64,000 nucleotides of DNA from Pseudomonadota bacterium (GTDB taxonomy: Bacteria > Pseudomonadota > Gammaproteobacteria > Steroidobacterales > Steroidobacteraceae): contig JAFEDS010000012.1 of the NCBI GenBank assembly GCA_018241505.1, forward strand, positions 62,001 to 126,000. Reading direction: 5' to 3'. Below the pieces are notes generated by a model. The model saw nothing but the letters and a program-made list of their open reading frames with translations. It searched no databases and was not told the origin of the DNA. Within the stretch, counting starts at the first letter, position 1; every line of letters starts with the position of its first letter. The translations under genes and the position numbers were made by a program. Shown piece by piece: positions 33,547 to 42,675 of the stretch.

Positions 33547-34986
33547 ATGATGGTCATCAGGAATGCGTTTTGGTTGTCCGTGTGCCGATTCGCGGCCGAC
33601 TTCTCGAGTCTCGTCCTATTTACCGTGCTTTCGCGAGATCTCGGGCCTGCATCCACAGGTGAATATTCATACGCGTTCGCATTAGGTGCATTCATCGCCA
33701 TCCTGGCGGCGTCGGGTCTCGATCAGTACGGTGTCCGCCAGTATGTGCGCCTCGGCTCGGATGCGGACCGCGCCACGTGTTGGCGCAACATGCTCGTGGT
33801 TCAGTTGCTGCAACTGTTTCTGGGTCTGGGGGTGTTGGGACTGGCGGCGGCCTTCCTCGGCGGTCGCAACGCCGATCCGCGGGTGATTGTGGAGCTGACG
33901 ATCTTTCTCGTGGGCTGGGGCCTGTCGCGCACCTTCTTCATACCCGCCATCGCCCGCCAGGCCATGGCCACTCCCGCCTTCACGGAGCTCGGCTGCCGCG
34001 CTGCTGCCTCGTTGAGTGCGATGGTCCTCCTGCTGAGCGGCGTGCACTCGATGCCGGTGCTGCTGTTGCCCTTTCCCATTGCCGGAGCACTCCTGATCGC
34101 TCTCGCTTTACGCAATGCCGTACGCAATGGCGCGCCGCTGCGACTCGGCACGGACTGGAAGGAAATCGCCGCCATCGCCCGCGGCACGCTGCCGTTCACG
34201 CTCTGTGAGGCGCTCGGCCAGTTCTACATCCGCGCCGACCTGTTGGTCATTGTGCACCTGTTGGGCACCGCCACCGTCGGTTGGTACGCGGCCGACCTGA
34301 AGATGGTCGAAGTCGGAGTCATGCCCCTGATATTGCTCGGCACGGCGGCCTACCCGGTGTTGAGCCGGACGGCAGTGCAGGACCGGGCAGGATTCGTCAA
34401 ACTGGCCGAAGAATACCTGCGCGGCGTGTTGTTCCTGAGCGGTTGGCTTGCGGTGGGACTGTACTGCCTGGTGCCGCTGGTGATTGACCTGTTGTTCGGC
34501 GACCGGTTCGATCCGGCGACCCGGATGTTGCCGCTGTTCGCCGTGCTGGCAATCACCAAGGGCCTGGAGATCGGGGTCTATCGCCTGTTGTATGCCGCCA
34601 GGCGCCAGAACATCCACCTGGCCGCCCTGGCGGTCGGCGCAACGTTGATTCTATTGCTCAACTTCTGGCTCATTCCGGCGTTTGGCGCCGACGGCGCAAT
34701 TGCGGTAGTGGTGATCAGCACCGCGCTGGTCGATCTCATCTGTATTACGGGTTTGAAAAACGAGCTGCCCACCAGCCTGTTTGTGCTCGCGCTGGCGCGG
34801 CTGATGCTGCCCCTGGCGTGCGCCGCGCTGGTGTTCACAAGCCTGCGTTCATTGGCCCTGAACGAGTGGATTGTCGCGCTCGGTTCCTGCCTCGCCTTTC
34901 CGGTGCTGGGCATTGTGAGCGGATTGTTGCCGCATCCGCGCCGCAGCTTCTTGCTGGCTACGGAACGAGCTCCAACTCCGATGTAA
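33547..34986 (+). CDS. MATE/Wzx-type polysaccharide flippase
   Basis: Inner-membrane protein of 479 residues and about 12-14 helices in the oligosaccharidyl-lipid flippase superfamily. It starts MMVIRNAFWLSVCRFAADFSSLVLFTVLSRDLGPASTGEYSYA, the recurring opening of Wzx proteins (R/N ... GP-x-x-F/G-x-Y), and is shorter than MurJ. It would flip an undecaprenyl-linked unit to the periplasm. No polymerase or other sugar genes are next to it; the GT2 locus is 8 kb downstream. The 3' end overlaps the convergent EEP gene by 29 bases. Confidence 0.82.
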   Translation: MMVIRNAFWLSVCRFAADFSSLVLFTVLSRDLGPASTGEYSYAFALGAFIAILAASGLDQYGVRQYVRLGSDADRATCWRNMLVVQLLQLFLGLGVLGLAAAFLGGRNADPRVIVELTIFLVGWGLSRTFFIPAIARQAMATPAFTELGCRAAASLSAMVLLLSGVHSMPVLLLPFPIAGALLIALALRNAVRNGAPLRLGTDWKEIAAIARGTLPFTLCEALGQFYIRADLLVIVHLLGTATVGWYAADLKMVEVGVMPLILLGTAAYPVLSRTAVQDRAGFVKLAEEYLRGVLFLSGWLAVGLYCLVPLVIDLLFGDRFDPATRMLPLFAVLAITKGLEIGVYRLLYAARRQNIHLAALAVGATLILLLNFWLIPAFGADGAIAVVVISTALVDLICITGLKNELPTSLFVLALARLMLPLACAALVFTSLRSLALNEWIVALGSCLAFPVLGIVSGLLPHPRRSFLLATERAPTPM

Positions 34987-35989
34987 TCGCGTAGTGATCC
35001 GAAATGTAGTGGTTGAGCACCTCGAAGCTGCGGAAGCGGACGTAGCGCCCATCCGCCATGATCCGGTCGATGCGCATCCAGGGATCGCGGGGCGAAGGAT
35101 AGCTGTAGCCAAATCCCGAGCCGGCCTGCGCAAAGCCATCGCTGAAATCGCCCAACCAGCGTTCGAATGCCCAACTCAGCTCCGGCAGGTTGGTATCCCC
35201 GGCAATGATGACAGGGCCTGTTGCCTGGTGGGCACGCTCCGCGTAGGCCCGCAGTTGCGCCAGCCGAAACGCGGTGTTCTGCGCAACCACTTCCCGCGCT
35301 CGCGTGTTGAACAGGTCGCCCCGCAGGAACTGATGCCGGATACCGTCGCCGCGCACACTCTCCAGCCCGTCCCGTGGCGAAAGGGGATGCACATTGAAGA
35401 GCGTAATGGGACCGGCCGGCGTCATGATCCGGTATTGCACGAAGGGCATGGACGGCAGGCCGTTGATTTCGGTCCTCGGGGCACTCACGGCGGCCACCGG
35501 GAAGCGGCTGGCGAGCCAGAACTGACCGGTCTCCTGCACGGTATAACCCGGCACGAGCTTGCGTAATGCGGCATAGCTGTCGCCGGAAACTTCCTGCAAC
35601 ACGATGATGTCAGGGTCGCGGGCCAGTAGCGGCTTCATGATCCTTTTGACGCTCAACGCGCCGGCGTTGATGTTGCATGACACGATTCGCAGGTGCTGTG
35701 CACCGGGGGTGGGAGGCGTGGGCCACGCAACGCGGAAACCGGTGAGAAACAGCAGCAGCCCAAAGGCAACCAACTGCGCCCACAGCAGCCGCCGGGGTCC
35801 GATCCAGACAATGGCCGCAATCAACGGCAACAGCGGTGCCGCAAACGGAAATCGTGGCAGGTACAAGGCAATCGTCGTTCCCCACCAGCGCTCACCCACG
35901 AGTCGCAGCGACACAATGAAGATGAGAAGCGCAACCGGGTAGCCGATGGCGAGCCCACGCAAGGTGGCCGCCACGATGGGCGACCGCAT
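34958..35989 (-). CDS. Membrane-anchored endonuclease/exonuclease/phosphatase family protein
   Basis: A 343-residue protein with three hydrophobic helices at the N terminus (9-90) and a C-terminal EEP domain. The catalytic elements are VSCNINAG (Asn), VLQEVSGD (Glu), FNVHPLSP (His), IAGDTNLPELS (Asp-x-Asn) and ISDHYAITSEL (Asp-His). The layout resembles EEP proteins with three N-terminal helices that hydrolyse lipids or nucleic acid. Its ATG at 35989 overlaps the stop of the SpoU gene (TGATG). Substrate unknown. Confidence 0.85.
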   Translation of the reverse strand: MRSPIVAATLRGLAIGYPVALLIFIVSLRLVGERWWGTTIALYLPRFPFAAPLLPLIAAIVWIGPRRLLWAQLVAFGLLLFLTGFRVAWPTPPTPGAQHLRIVSCNINAGALSVKRIMKPLLARDPDIIVLQEVSGDSYAALRKLVPGYTVQETGQFWLASRFPVAAVSAPRTEINGLPSMPFVQYRIMTPAGPITLFNVHPLSPRDGLESVRGDGIRHQFLRGDLFNTRAREVVAQNTAFRLAQLRAYAERAHQATGPVIIAGDTNLPELSWAFERWLGDFSDGFAQAGSGFGYSYPSPRDPWMRIDRIMADGRYVRFRSFEVLNHYISDHYAITSELELVP

Positions 35990-36708
35990 CAGCGATTCAA
36001 CTCGTACACACACATGTTGACGGTGGCTGCCAGATTCAGTGATTCGATTGCGCCCTGGCCCGGGATCGTAAACGACGTCAGATCGATCCCCGCCAACAGC
36101 TCGCGCGGCAAGCCGCGCGCTTCGTTGCCGAAGAGGTAACAATCGAAGCCCGCAAAATCTGCCGACTGCACGGGCGCGCCCGTCATATCCAGGCAGGCGA
36201 GGCGGGCATAGCGGTCACGCAATGTGGCCAGCTCCACGTCAAACTCCACCGGCACATGAAAGATTGCGCCCATGCTGGCGCGGACCGCCTTGGAGTTGTG
36301 AGCGTCCACACTGCCGGGACTCAACAGGCAGCGCAGATTGCCGAACCAGGCGAGCGTGCGAAGAATGGTGCCGAGATTGCCCGGGTCCTGGATTTCGTAC
36401 AGATAAATCGCTTGCTCGTCCCTGTGCGGTGCCGGAGCGGGCAGAACGGGAACCAGGGCAACGATACCTTGCGGCGTGCGCGTGTCCGACAACTGCGCCA
36501 TTTGGCCGGCGTTGACCACGTGAGTGACAAAGGGACTGCGCCAGTCCGCGTGCTCCTTGGTCAGATACAGCTCGCACATCAACAATTGCGAGTTGCGCTC
36601 GGCCGCCTTCTGCAACTCCAACACCAGGTGCTCGCCCTCAACGAGGTAGTAGCCGAGCTCCTCGCGATAGCGCTTCTGGTGGAGTTTCTTGACGTCGTCG
36701 AACTTCAT
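35989..36708 (-). CDS. SpoU/TrmH-family RNA 2'-O-methyltransferase
   Basis: SPOUT methyltransferase of 239 residues. The knotted C-terminal domain shows motif 1 EIQDPGNLGTILRTLAWFG (Asn, Arg), motif 2 LFGNEARGLP and motif 3 IPGQGAIESLNLAATVNMCVYE. The N-terminal part (KLHQKRYREELGYYLVEG) is a substrate-binding domain of the RlmB/TrmH kind. It is flanked by translational overlaps: ATGA with the FAD protein upstream, TGATG with the EEP gene downstream. Target nucleotide unknown. Confidence 0.88.
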   Translation of the reverse strand: MKFDDVKKLHQKRYREELGYYLVEGEHLVLELQKAAERNSQLLMCELYLTKEHADWRSPFVTHVVNAGQMAQLSDTRTPQGIVALVPVLPAPAPHRDEQAIYLYEIQDPGNLGTILRTLAWFGNLRCLLSPGSVDAHNSKAVRASMGAIFHVPVEFDVELATLRDRYARLACLDMTGAPVQSADFAGFDCYLFGNEARGLPRELLAGIDLTSFTIPGQGAIESLNLAATVNMCVYELNR

Positions 36709-38312
36709 TGCGCCATCGCCAGGGCAACCGCTTCCGCGACTTTGATTCCATCGACACCGGCGGACAGAATCCCTCCGGCATACCCGGCGCCTTCCCCGGC
36801 GGGATACAGCCCGTGGACGTTCATGCTCTGAAGCGTTTCGTGATTACGCGTAATGCGCACGGGCGATGAGGTTCGCGTCTCGATTCCCGTCAACACCGCA
36901 TCGTCGCGATCAAAACCCCGGATCTGCCGCCCGAATGCCGGGAGGGCTTCGCGAATTGCGCTGATGGCGTATTCCGGCAGGGACTCGCTCAAGTCGCCGA
37001 GCCGTACTCCCGGCTGGTACGACGGCTGAATTTCACCCAACTCACGCGAAGGCATCCCGCGAATAAAATCCCCCACCAACTGTCCCGGTGCACAGTAATC
37101 GCCGCCGCCCAATTCAAACGCACGCGACTCCAGCCGCTCCTGCAATTCGATCCCCGCCAACGGGCTGCCGGGAAAATCCTGCTCCGGGTTGATGCCAACC
37201 ACAATGCCCGCGTTGGCATTGCGCTCGTTACGGGAATACTGGCTCATGCCGTTGGTGACCACGCGGTGCGCTTCTGAAGTTGCCGCAACGACTGTTCCGC
37301 CGGGACACATGCAAAAGCTGTAGACCGCACGTCCATTGCTGGCGTGATGAACCAACTTGTAGTCCGCCGCGCCCAACTCGCTGTGCCCCGCGTATTTACC
37401 CAGGCGGGCGCGGTCGATCATGGATTGCGGATGCTCGATGCGGAACCCAACCGAAAACGGCTTGGGCTCAATGAATACGCCCCGTTGGTGAAGCATCCGG
37501 AACGTATCGCGGGAGCTGTGTCCGGGTGCCAGGATGATGTACCGGCTGAGGATCGTCGTGCCATCGGCCAGCGCCACTCCCTTGACTCTACCGCCCTCGA
37601 TCAACAGGTCCGTCATTCGGCTCTCAAAGCGCACCTCACCGCCCAGCGAGAGGATTTCCTCGCGCATGGTGGACACCACGCCCGTCAGACGAAAAGTCCC
37701 GATGTGCGGCTTGCTGACATACATGATTTCCGGCGGCGCCCCGGCGCGCACAAATTCCTGCATGACTTTCCGCCCATAGAACTTCGGGTCCTTGATCTGG
37801 CTATAGAGCTTTCCGTCGGAAAACAAACCGGCGCCTCCTTCACCAAACTGCACGTTGGATTCCGGGGTGAGAATCTTCTTGCGCCACAGCTTCCAGGTGT
37901 CAGCAGTGCGATGTCGCACATCGCGGCCGCGTTCCAGGACGATTGGTTTAAACCCCATCTGGGCCAGCAACAGGGCCGCAAAGAGACCGCAGGGACCCAA
38001 GCCCACGACCAACGGTCGTTCGCTCAGGCTCGCCGGCGCGTGTGCGACAGGGTGATAAGTGGTGTCCGGAGCAGGGCGCACATTGTGGTCGGACGCGAAG
38101 CGCGCCAGCACGGCCGCTTCGTTCCGCACTTCCACATCGACGATGTAGACGAACAGGATGGCGCTGCTCTTCTTGCGTGCATCGTAGCTGCGCTTGAAGA
38201 CAGTGAAATTCAACAGGTCGGCGGCGTCGAGCCGCAGTCTTTTCAGGAGCGCCTGGCGCAGCGAGGCGGAGTCTGAGTCGAGAGGCAGCGGCAGCTCGGT
38301 GATCCGGATCAC
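36705..38312 (-). CDS. FAD-dependent oxidoreductase (COG2509 type)
   Basis: Flavoprotein of 535 residues. The FAD motif is [21 protein letters not shown] (about 101-121), preceded by a 90-residue N-terminal domain seen in COG2509 proteins. [32 protein letters not shown] and the C-terminal [22 protein letters not shown] belong to the family. Reaction unknown; members are annotated as uncharacterised dehydrogenases. First gene of the three-gene operon with the SpoU enzyme and the EEP protein. It is divergent from rlmE. Confidence 0.88.
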   Translation of the reverse strand: MIRITELPLPLDSDSASLRQALLKRLRLDAADLLNFTVFKRSYDARKKSSAILFVYIVDVEVRNEAAVLARFASDHNVRPAPDTTYHPVAHAPASLSERPLVVGLGPCGLFAALLLAQMGFKPIVLERGRDVRHRTADTWKLWRKKILTPESNVQFGEGGAGLFSDGKLYSQIKDPKFYGRKVMQEFVRAGAPPEIMYVSKPHIGTFRLTGVVSTMREEILSLGGEVRFESRMTDLLIEGGRVKGVALADGTTILSRYIILAPGHSSRDTFRMLHQRGVFIEPKPFSVGFRIEHPQSMIDRARLGKYAGHSELGAADYKLVHHASNGRAVYSFCMCPGGTVVAATSEAHRVVTNGMSQYSRNERNANAGIVVGINPEQDFPGSPLAGIELQERLESRAFELGGGDYCAPGQLVGDFIRGMPSRELGEIQPSYQPGVRLGDLSESLPEYAISAIREALPAFGRQIRGFDRDDAVLTGIETRTSSPVRITRNHETLQSMNVHGLYPAGEGAGYAGGILSAGVDGIKVAEAVALAMAQ

Positions 38313-38372
38313 AGTGAAACCTGGTCGGTCAGCGCCGACAAAGGAAGACGAACGCCGCTAGAATACCTGCCA

Positions 38373-38996
38373 ATGGCACGATCCAAAAGCAGCGGCCAAT
38401 GGCTGCAAGAGCACGTCAACGATCCGTATGTGAAGCAGGCCCAGCGGGACGGCTACCGATCGCGCTCCAGCTTCAAATTGATTCAGTTGAATGAGAAAGA
38501 CCACCTCATCCGGCCCGGCATGCTCATTGTCGACCTGGGTTCCGCCCCAGGCGGCTGGTCGCAGGTGGCGGCGCGCCTGGCCGGCGAGCGCGGGCGGGTC
38601 ATTGCGACGGACATTCTCGCCATGGATCCCTTGAAGAACGTCGACTTCATCAAGGGCGATTTCACGGAAGAGGCCGTGCTCAATGCGGTCCTGGAGCGCC
38701 TCGGGGGGCGCAAGCCGCAGCTCGTCATCTGCGACATCGCTCCCAACATTACCGGCATCGATTCTGCCGACCAGGCGTCCTCCATGTACCTCGTGGAGCT
38801 CGCGCTCGACTTCGTCCGCCGGGCCCTGGAGCCCAAGGGAGACTTCGCGGTGAAGGTATTCCAGGGTGCGGGCTCGGATGCGTACATCAAGGACGTCCGC
38901 AGCTCCTTTGACAAGGTGTTGGTTCGAAAGCCGGCCGCCTCGCGCCCGCGCTCGCGCGAGGTCTACCTCGTCGCCAAAGGTTTCAAAGGCCAGTAG
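38373..38996 (+). CDS. rlmE: 23S rRNA 2'-O-methyltransferase RlmE
   Basis: RlmE/FtsJ of 207 residues, which methylates U2552 of 23S rRNA. The SAM motif DLGSAPGGW (54-62) and the catalytic tetrad (Lys35, Asp121 in ICDIAPN, Lys161 in AVKVFQG, Glu near 196 in [10 protein letters not shown]) are complete. In most Gammaproteobacteria ftsH follows; here a convergent MFS gene does, so the usual synteny is broken. Divergent from the FAD-protein operon with 60 bases between. Confidence 0.96.
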   Translation: MARSKSSGQWLQEHVNDPYVKQAQRDGYRSRSSFKLIQLNEKDHLIRPGMLIVDLGSAPGGWSQVAARLAGERGRVIATDILAMDPLKNVDFIKGDFTEEAVLNAVLERLGGRKPQLVICDIAPNITGIDSADQASSMYLVELALDFVRRALEPKGDFAVKVFQGAGSDAYIKDVRSSFDKVLVRKPAASRPRSREVYLVAKGFKGQ

Positions 38997-39012
38997 CCTC
39001 TGGAACGCGACA

Positions 39013-40215
39013 TCAGCCGGCGACCCGGCTGACTCGCTGTCGCTGCGAGGCCGCGCGCAGCAAACTCGCCAACAGAGCCGTGCTCGCCAGCCCAATGACA
39101 ACGACGGCGTACACCTGTGCCGTGGCTGATATGTCGCCATTGCGCGCAATCATCCAACCCGCGGCGACCGCCGGTACACTCAGGGAGATATAGCTGATGA
39201 TGAAAATGATCGACAGCACGCCGGCCCGCTCATGAGGGGCCGCGAAGGGGACGACGGACCGCACGGCTCCCTGGAATCCCGCGCCGAATCCAACACCTGC
39301 TATCATGGTTCCGAGGAAGAAGAACGCGACGTCCGAATGCGGGAGCGACAGTGCCACGATGCCCGCGCCCACGATCAGGCTCGCGGCGCCGATCAGCATC
39401 GTGTCCTTGCCCGCGAGTTTCTGGAGAGCCAACACCGACAGGCCCCCGATGATCGATATGACAAACACCGGTAGGGCGCCGATCAGAGGCGTGCTGACTC
39501 CCAACATTCCCTTCACCAGCAGCGGGCTCAGCGAGCCATAGAATCCGCCAAGAGCCCACAGCGCAATCAACACCGGCACGGCGAGCAGCAGCGGCTCGCG
39601 TGTCGCGCGGGGGAGGCTCAGCCGCGGTTTCAATGACGCCAATACTCCGCCGCGCGGCGAGATCGACTCGTTCATGAAAACGAGTCCCAACGCCTGTGCA
39701 ATAAACACCAGGCTGAAGACCGCATAGACCAGGTGGGTCGGAAAGGGCAGGAACTGCACGAGCACGCCGGCGATGAGCGCTCCGCTCGCCGTCCCGAATG
39801 GCGGCGTCACCGCGTTGGCGACCGTGCCAAGCGACTTGTCCAGATCGATCATTCCTGCACCGATGGCACCGAGAGCCGCGCCTGTCGTCAGGCCCTGCAG
39901 AAAACGCGCAACCAGCAGTCCCGCGAGTCCCGTAGCTGTCATGAACACGACCATGGTGACTGCCTGCGCCAGCGTTGCAGCGAGTAGCACCGGCCGGCGT
40001 CCCAGGTGATCGGATAGCCTGCCAGCAATCAACAACGCAAGCAGGACCGCGACGGCATAGTTACCGAAGATCAAAGTGATGGTCAGCGGGGTCAGTCCCC
40101 ACTCAGCCATGTAGACCCCATATAGAGGTGTCGGCGCGCTCGACCCCGCCAGAAACGAGACCGTGAGCGAAGCTAGAAGTAGAAAGGCTGCGTTGGGTGA
40201 TAGGCGCCAGGTCAT
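39013..40215 (-). CDS. MFS drug-efflux transporter
   Basis: Major facilitator of 400 residues and 12 helices. The start MTWRLSPNAAF follows AGGAGG at six bases; upstream frame to 40305 crosses the operators and is not coding. The motif A loop GRLSDHLGRRPVLLAA between helices 2 and 3 marks the MFS. Its relatives are DHA-type efflux pumps. The divergent TetR gene and two operators between them predict repression by TetR and induction by the pump's substrate. Confidence 0.9.
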   Translation of the reverse strand: MTWRLSPNAAFLLLASLTVSFLAGSSAPTPLYGVYMAEWGLTPLTITLIFGNYAVAVLLALLIAGRLSDHLGRRPVLLAATLAQAVTMVVFMTATGLAGLLVARFLQGLTTGAALGAIGAGMIDLDKSLGTVANAVTPPFGTASGALIAGVLVQFLPFPTHLVYAVFSLVFIAQALGLVFMNESISPRGGVLASLKPRLSLPRATREPLLLAVPVLIALWALGGFYGSLSPLLVKGMLGVSTPLIGALPVFVISIIGGLSVLALQKLAGKDTMLIGAASLIVGAGIVALSLPHSDVAFFFLGTMIAGVGFGAGFQGAVRSVVPFAAPHERAGVLSIIFIISYISLSVPAVAAGWMIARNGDISATAQVYAVVVIGLASTALLASLLRAASQRQRVSRVAG

Positions 40216-40239
40216 AGATCCTCCTGTCAGCTCGACTAG

Positions 40240-40283
40240 ACAGACCTGTCTGTAAGGGGTTTGAATCATACAGACCTGTCTGG
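40240..40283. promoter_or_regulatory. Two TetR operators between the MFS and TetR genes
   Basis: Inverted repeats ACAGAC-CT-GTCTGT (40240-40253) and CAGAC-CT-GTCTG (40271-40282) have centres 30 bases apart, three helical turns. The first lies just upstream of the MFS gene, the second 15 bases before the tetR start. Two dimers on the same DNA face are expected. Confidence 0.8.
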
Positions 40284-40297
40284 TAGAGTCAATCCCC

Positions 40298-40882
40298 ATG
40301 AACACACAGCCGCGCCTCTCCGCCCGGCAGCGCCTGCTGGCTGCCGCCAGTGAGTTGTTCTATGAAAACGGCATCAATACGGTCGGGATAGACCGCATCA
40401 TTGAGCACGCCGGTGTAGCTAAAGCGTCGCTATACGACTGCTTCGGCAGCAAGGAAGAGCTGGTCCGCGCGTATCTCCAGGAACGAGGCGATCTGCGCCG
40501 GGCACGGATCAACGAGCGGCTGGCGCACTTCGACACTCCGGCGGAGAGGATTCTTGCGGTCTTCGACTTCCTCGGTGAGCTGGCCGCCCAGGCTGACTAC
40601 CGGGGCTGCGCGTTCATGCGCGCTCGCGCGGACGCGAACGCCAGCGACAAGGTCAAGGCGGTCGTGGCCGAAACGCGCGGCTTCATTCTTGAAAAGTTTA
40701 CCGAGCTGGCGCGGGCGGGCGGGGTCGCAAATGCCGAGGCACTGGCAAAGCAACTGGTCCTGCTCTACGACGGCGCCACCGTTTCCGCCTACCTGGACGG
40801 CAATCCGAACGCGATTGCCACGGCGCGCGCGCTCGCTGTCCAGGTGTTGGTTTTGCATAATCTGACACCGAAAAATATTTGA
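40298..40882 (+). CDS. TetR-family repressor
   Basis: Regulator of 194 residues. The N-terminal helix-turn-helix (ARQRLLAAASELFYENGINTVGIDRIIEHAGVAKASLYDCFGSKEEL) is textbook TetR, and the C-terminal part is a TetR_C domain with no catalytic signs. It is divergent from the MFS gene, with both operators in the shared 82 bases, so it should repress both itself and the pump. Confidence 0.92.
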   Translation: MNTQPRLSARQRLLAAASELFYENGINTVGIDRIIEHAGVAKASLYDCFGSKEELVRAYLQERGDLRRARINERLAHFDTPAERILAVFDFLGELAAQADYRGCAFMRARADANASDKVKAVVAETRGFILEKFTELARAGGVANAEALAKQLVLLYDGATVSAYLDGNPNAIATARALAVQVLVLHNLTPKNI

Positions 40883-40960
40883 TCCGGCGGTTCGCACGTG
40901 GCGGCCGCCTGCGCATAAGATGTGCGAAAGACCCAAGACAAGGGCTGCAAGAGACATCTT

Positions 40961-42484
40961 ATGTCTATGGACCGGGGAGCGTTCGAGACGCTCATTACAC
41001 GCATGGAAGCGCTGGCCGCCGACAATCCGGGCGCATACCGGCGCCGGGTGTTTGGCATGGCTTTGCTCGGCTATGCCTACCTGTTGCTCGTGGCAGCAGG
41101 TCTGTTCGTATTGTGCGCAACCGCGCTCGCGAGCATCGTGTACCTGCAGGACATCGCCGTCAGGTTATTGTTGGTGACCGGCGGCCCGTTGCTGTTGGTG
41201 CTGCGCTCGATGTGGGTGAAGCTCGAGCCGCCCGCCGGGGAACGCCTGACCCGCGCCATGGTTCCCGAGCTCTTCGCGATGCTGGAAAGCCTGCGCACGC
41301 GCCTCGGAACGCCGCCCATTCACGAGGTTCTGCTCACTCCCGATTTCAATGCCGGTGTCATGCAGGTACCGCGGCTCGGGCTGTTGGGATGGCATCGCAG
41401 CTACCTGTTCATCGGCCTGCCGCTCATGAAGTCGCTGACGGTCGCGCAGTTCCAGGCGGTGTTGGCACATGAGTTGGGTCACCTGTCGGGCGGGCATGCG
41501 CGCGCGGGCAACTGGATCTATCGCCTGCGGTTGATCTGGCAGCGGCTCGAGGCGGCCTTCTCCCAGACATCCGACTGGGGAGCGCTGCCGATCCGCGCGT
41601 TCTTCAAGTGGTACATCCCGCGATTCAGTGCCACGTCGTTCCCGCTCGCGCGTGCCAACGAGTACGAAGCGGATACGGCCGCCATCAACCTGACATCCGC
41701 GCGCAGCGCGGCGCAGGCACTGACAGCCGTCAGTATTGTTGGAAGTTATCTCAGCGAGAAGTACTGGCCGAAGATTCATTCGGCCGCGCGCGAGTCGCCG
41801 CAACCGGCGTTCGCGCCCTACAGTGAGTTCATGGCCACGGCCATCCAGGATGTGCCGCCGCACGAGCTGCAGAGCTGGCAGGAGACCGCGCTCGCATCCC
41901 GCACCTCCTATAACGACACCCACCCCTCGCTCGCCGATCGCCTGAAGGCCATGGGAGCGGAGCCGGAATTCGCACCTCCCTCGAGCGGTGACAGCGCCGA
42001 AAAGCTGCTGGGCAGCGCGCGGGCGCGCCTGGAAAGCGCCTTCGATGCACAGTGGCGCGAGCGCGTCGCGGAGTCCTGGAAGCAGGTGCACGAGAACACG
42101 CGGACCCAGCGCCTGCGACTGAGCGAGCTGCGGGCGCAGGCAGCGCAGAGCGGCCTCGATGAAGTGAAGGCAGCGGAGCTGGCCGACCTCGAAGAGGATG
42201 TTGGCGAAGGGCCGGTGGCATCGTTGCGGATGCGACGGGCGTTGGTGGCAAAGTATCCGGATTCGGCGGCGGCCCGATTTTCACTGGGCCGGCAACTGTT
42301 GCGCTCGGGAGACGCCGACGGTGTCCCCTTGATGGAAACGCTCATTGAGAAAGAAACTCATGCATTCCAGGCTGGCGCCGAGCTGTTACGCGATTACTAT
42401 GTGCGCCGCCAGCAGCGCGAGCTGACTGTGTACTGGGAGCGGCGCCTTGCGGAAGCAGCGTCGCGTTGCGGCAAAACACATTAA
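40961..42484 (+). CDS. M48-family zinc metallopeptidase with C-terminal helical repeats
   Basis: Protein of about 507 residues. Two helices near residues 33-80 anchor it in the membrane. The zinc motif HELGH (170-174) and the third-ligand region NEYEADT (about 233-239) are intact, unlike the homologue at 52544. The remaining 230 residues are helical, TPR-like (RRALVAKYPDSAAARFSLGRQLLRSGD). M48 enzymes cleave or quality-control membrane proteins. The start is set at ATG 40961; the open frame extends to 40922, and ATG 40967 is another option. No strong ribosome binding site is seen. Confidence 0.85.
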   Translation: MSMDRGAFETLITRMEALAADNPGAYRRRVFGMALLGYAYLLLVAAGLFVLCATALASIVYLQDIAVRLLLVTGGPLLLVLRSMWVKLEPPAGERLTRAMVPELFAMLESLRTRLGTPPIHEVLLTPDFNAGVMQVPRLGLLGWHRSYLFIGLPLMKSLTVAQFQAVLAHELGHLSGGHARAGNWIYRLRLIWQRLEAAFSQTSDWGALPIRAFFKWYIPRFSATSFPLARANEYEADTAAINLTSARSAAQALTAVSIVGSYLSEKYWPKIHSAARESPQPAFAPYSEFMATAIQDVPPHELQSWQETALASRTSYNDTHPSLADRLKAMGAEPEFAPPSSGDSAEKLLGSARARLESAFDAQWRERVAESWKQVHENTRTQRLRLSELRAQAAQSGLDEVKAAELADLEEDVGEGPVASLRMRRALVAKYPDSAAARFSLGRQLLRSGDADGVPLMETLIEKETHAFQAGAELLRDYYVRRQQRELTVYWERRLAEAASRCGKTH

Positions 42485-42587
42485 TTTCTCGTTCAGCGGA
42501 CGGTTTTCGAAAAACACGCGGCATTGACCTCACCGCAAGCGGGGGCGACACTAATCGGCCGCTCCATCAAGAGCGCCAGCGTAGACT

Positions 42588-42602
42588 GGGCACATTTATT
42601 GC
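42588..42602 (+). promoter_or_regulatory. Sigma-54-type promoter of the seven-gene surface-polymer operon
   Basis: GGGCAC-ATTTA-TTGC matches the -24/-12 consensus TGGCAC-N5-TTGC with only the first base different; the invariant GG and GC are 10 bases apart as required. Transcription would begin near 42614, leaving a 5' leader of about 60 bases. Confidence 0.5.
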
Positions 42603-42640
42603 GGCGTAAACCGTTAGCTCGAGCCAAAGAGTCTGGATAA

Positions 42641-42655
42641 CCGCTGCGGCAGCGG
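42641..42655 (+). promoter_or_regulatory. Hairpin next to the translation start of the radical SAM gene
   Basis: CCGCTG-CGG-CAGCGG forms a perfect 6-bp stem ending two bases before ATG 42658 and five before the AGGAG at 42661. It could modulate access to the ribosome binding site. Confidence 0.45.
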
Positions 42656-42675
42656 GGATGAGGAGCCGAAAAGAA

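Noticed and set aside
42485-42657. Possible c-di-GMP riboswitch in the leader of the polymer operon
   Set aside because: A TAGCGGGG-like end and AAACC are present, but the GEMM core (GGGCAAACC, GAAA loop, ACGCAAAGCC) and its stems are absent.
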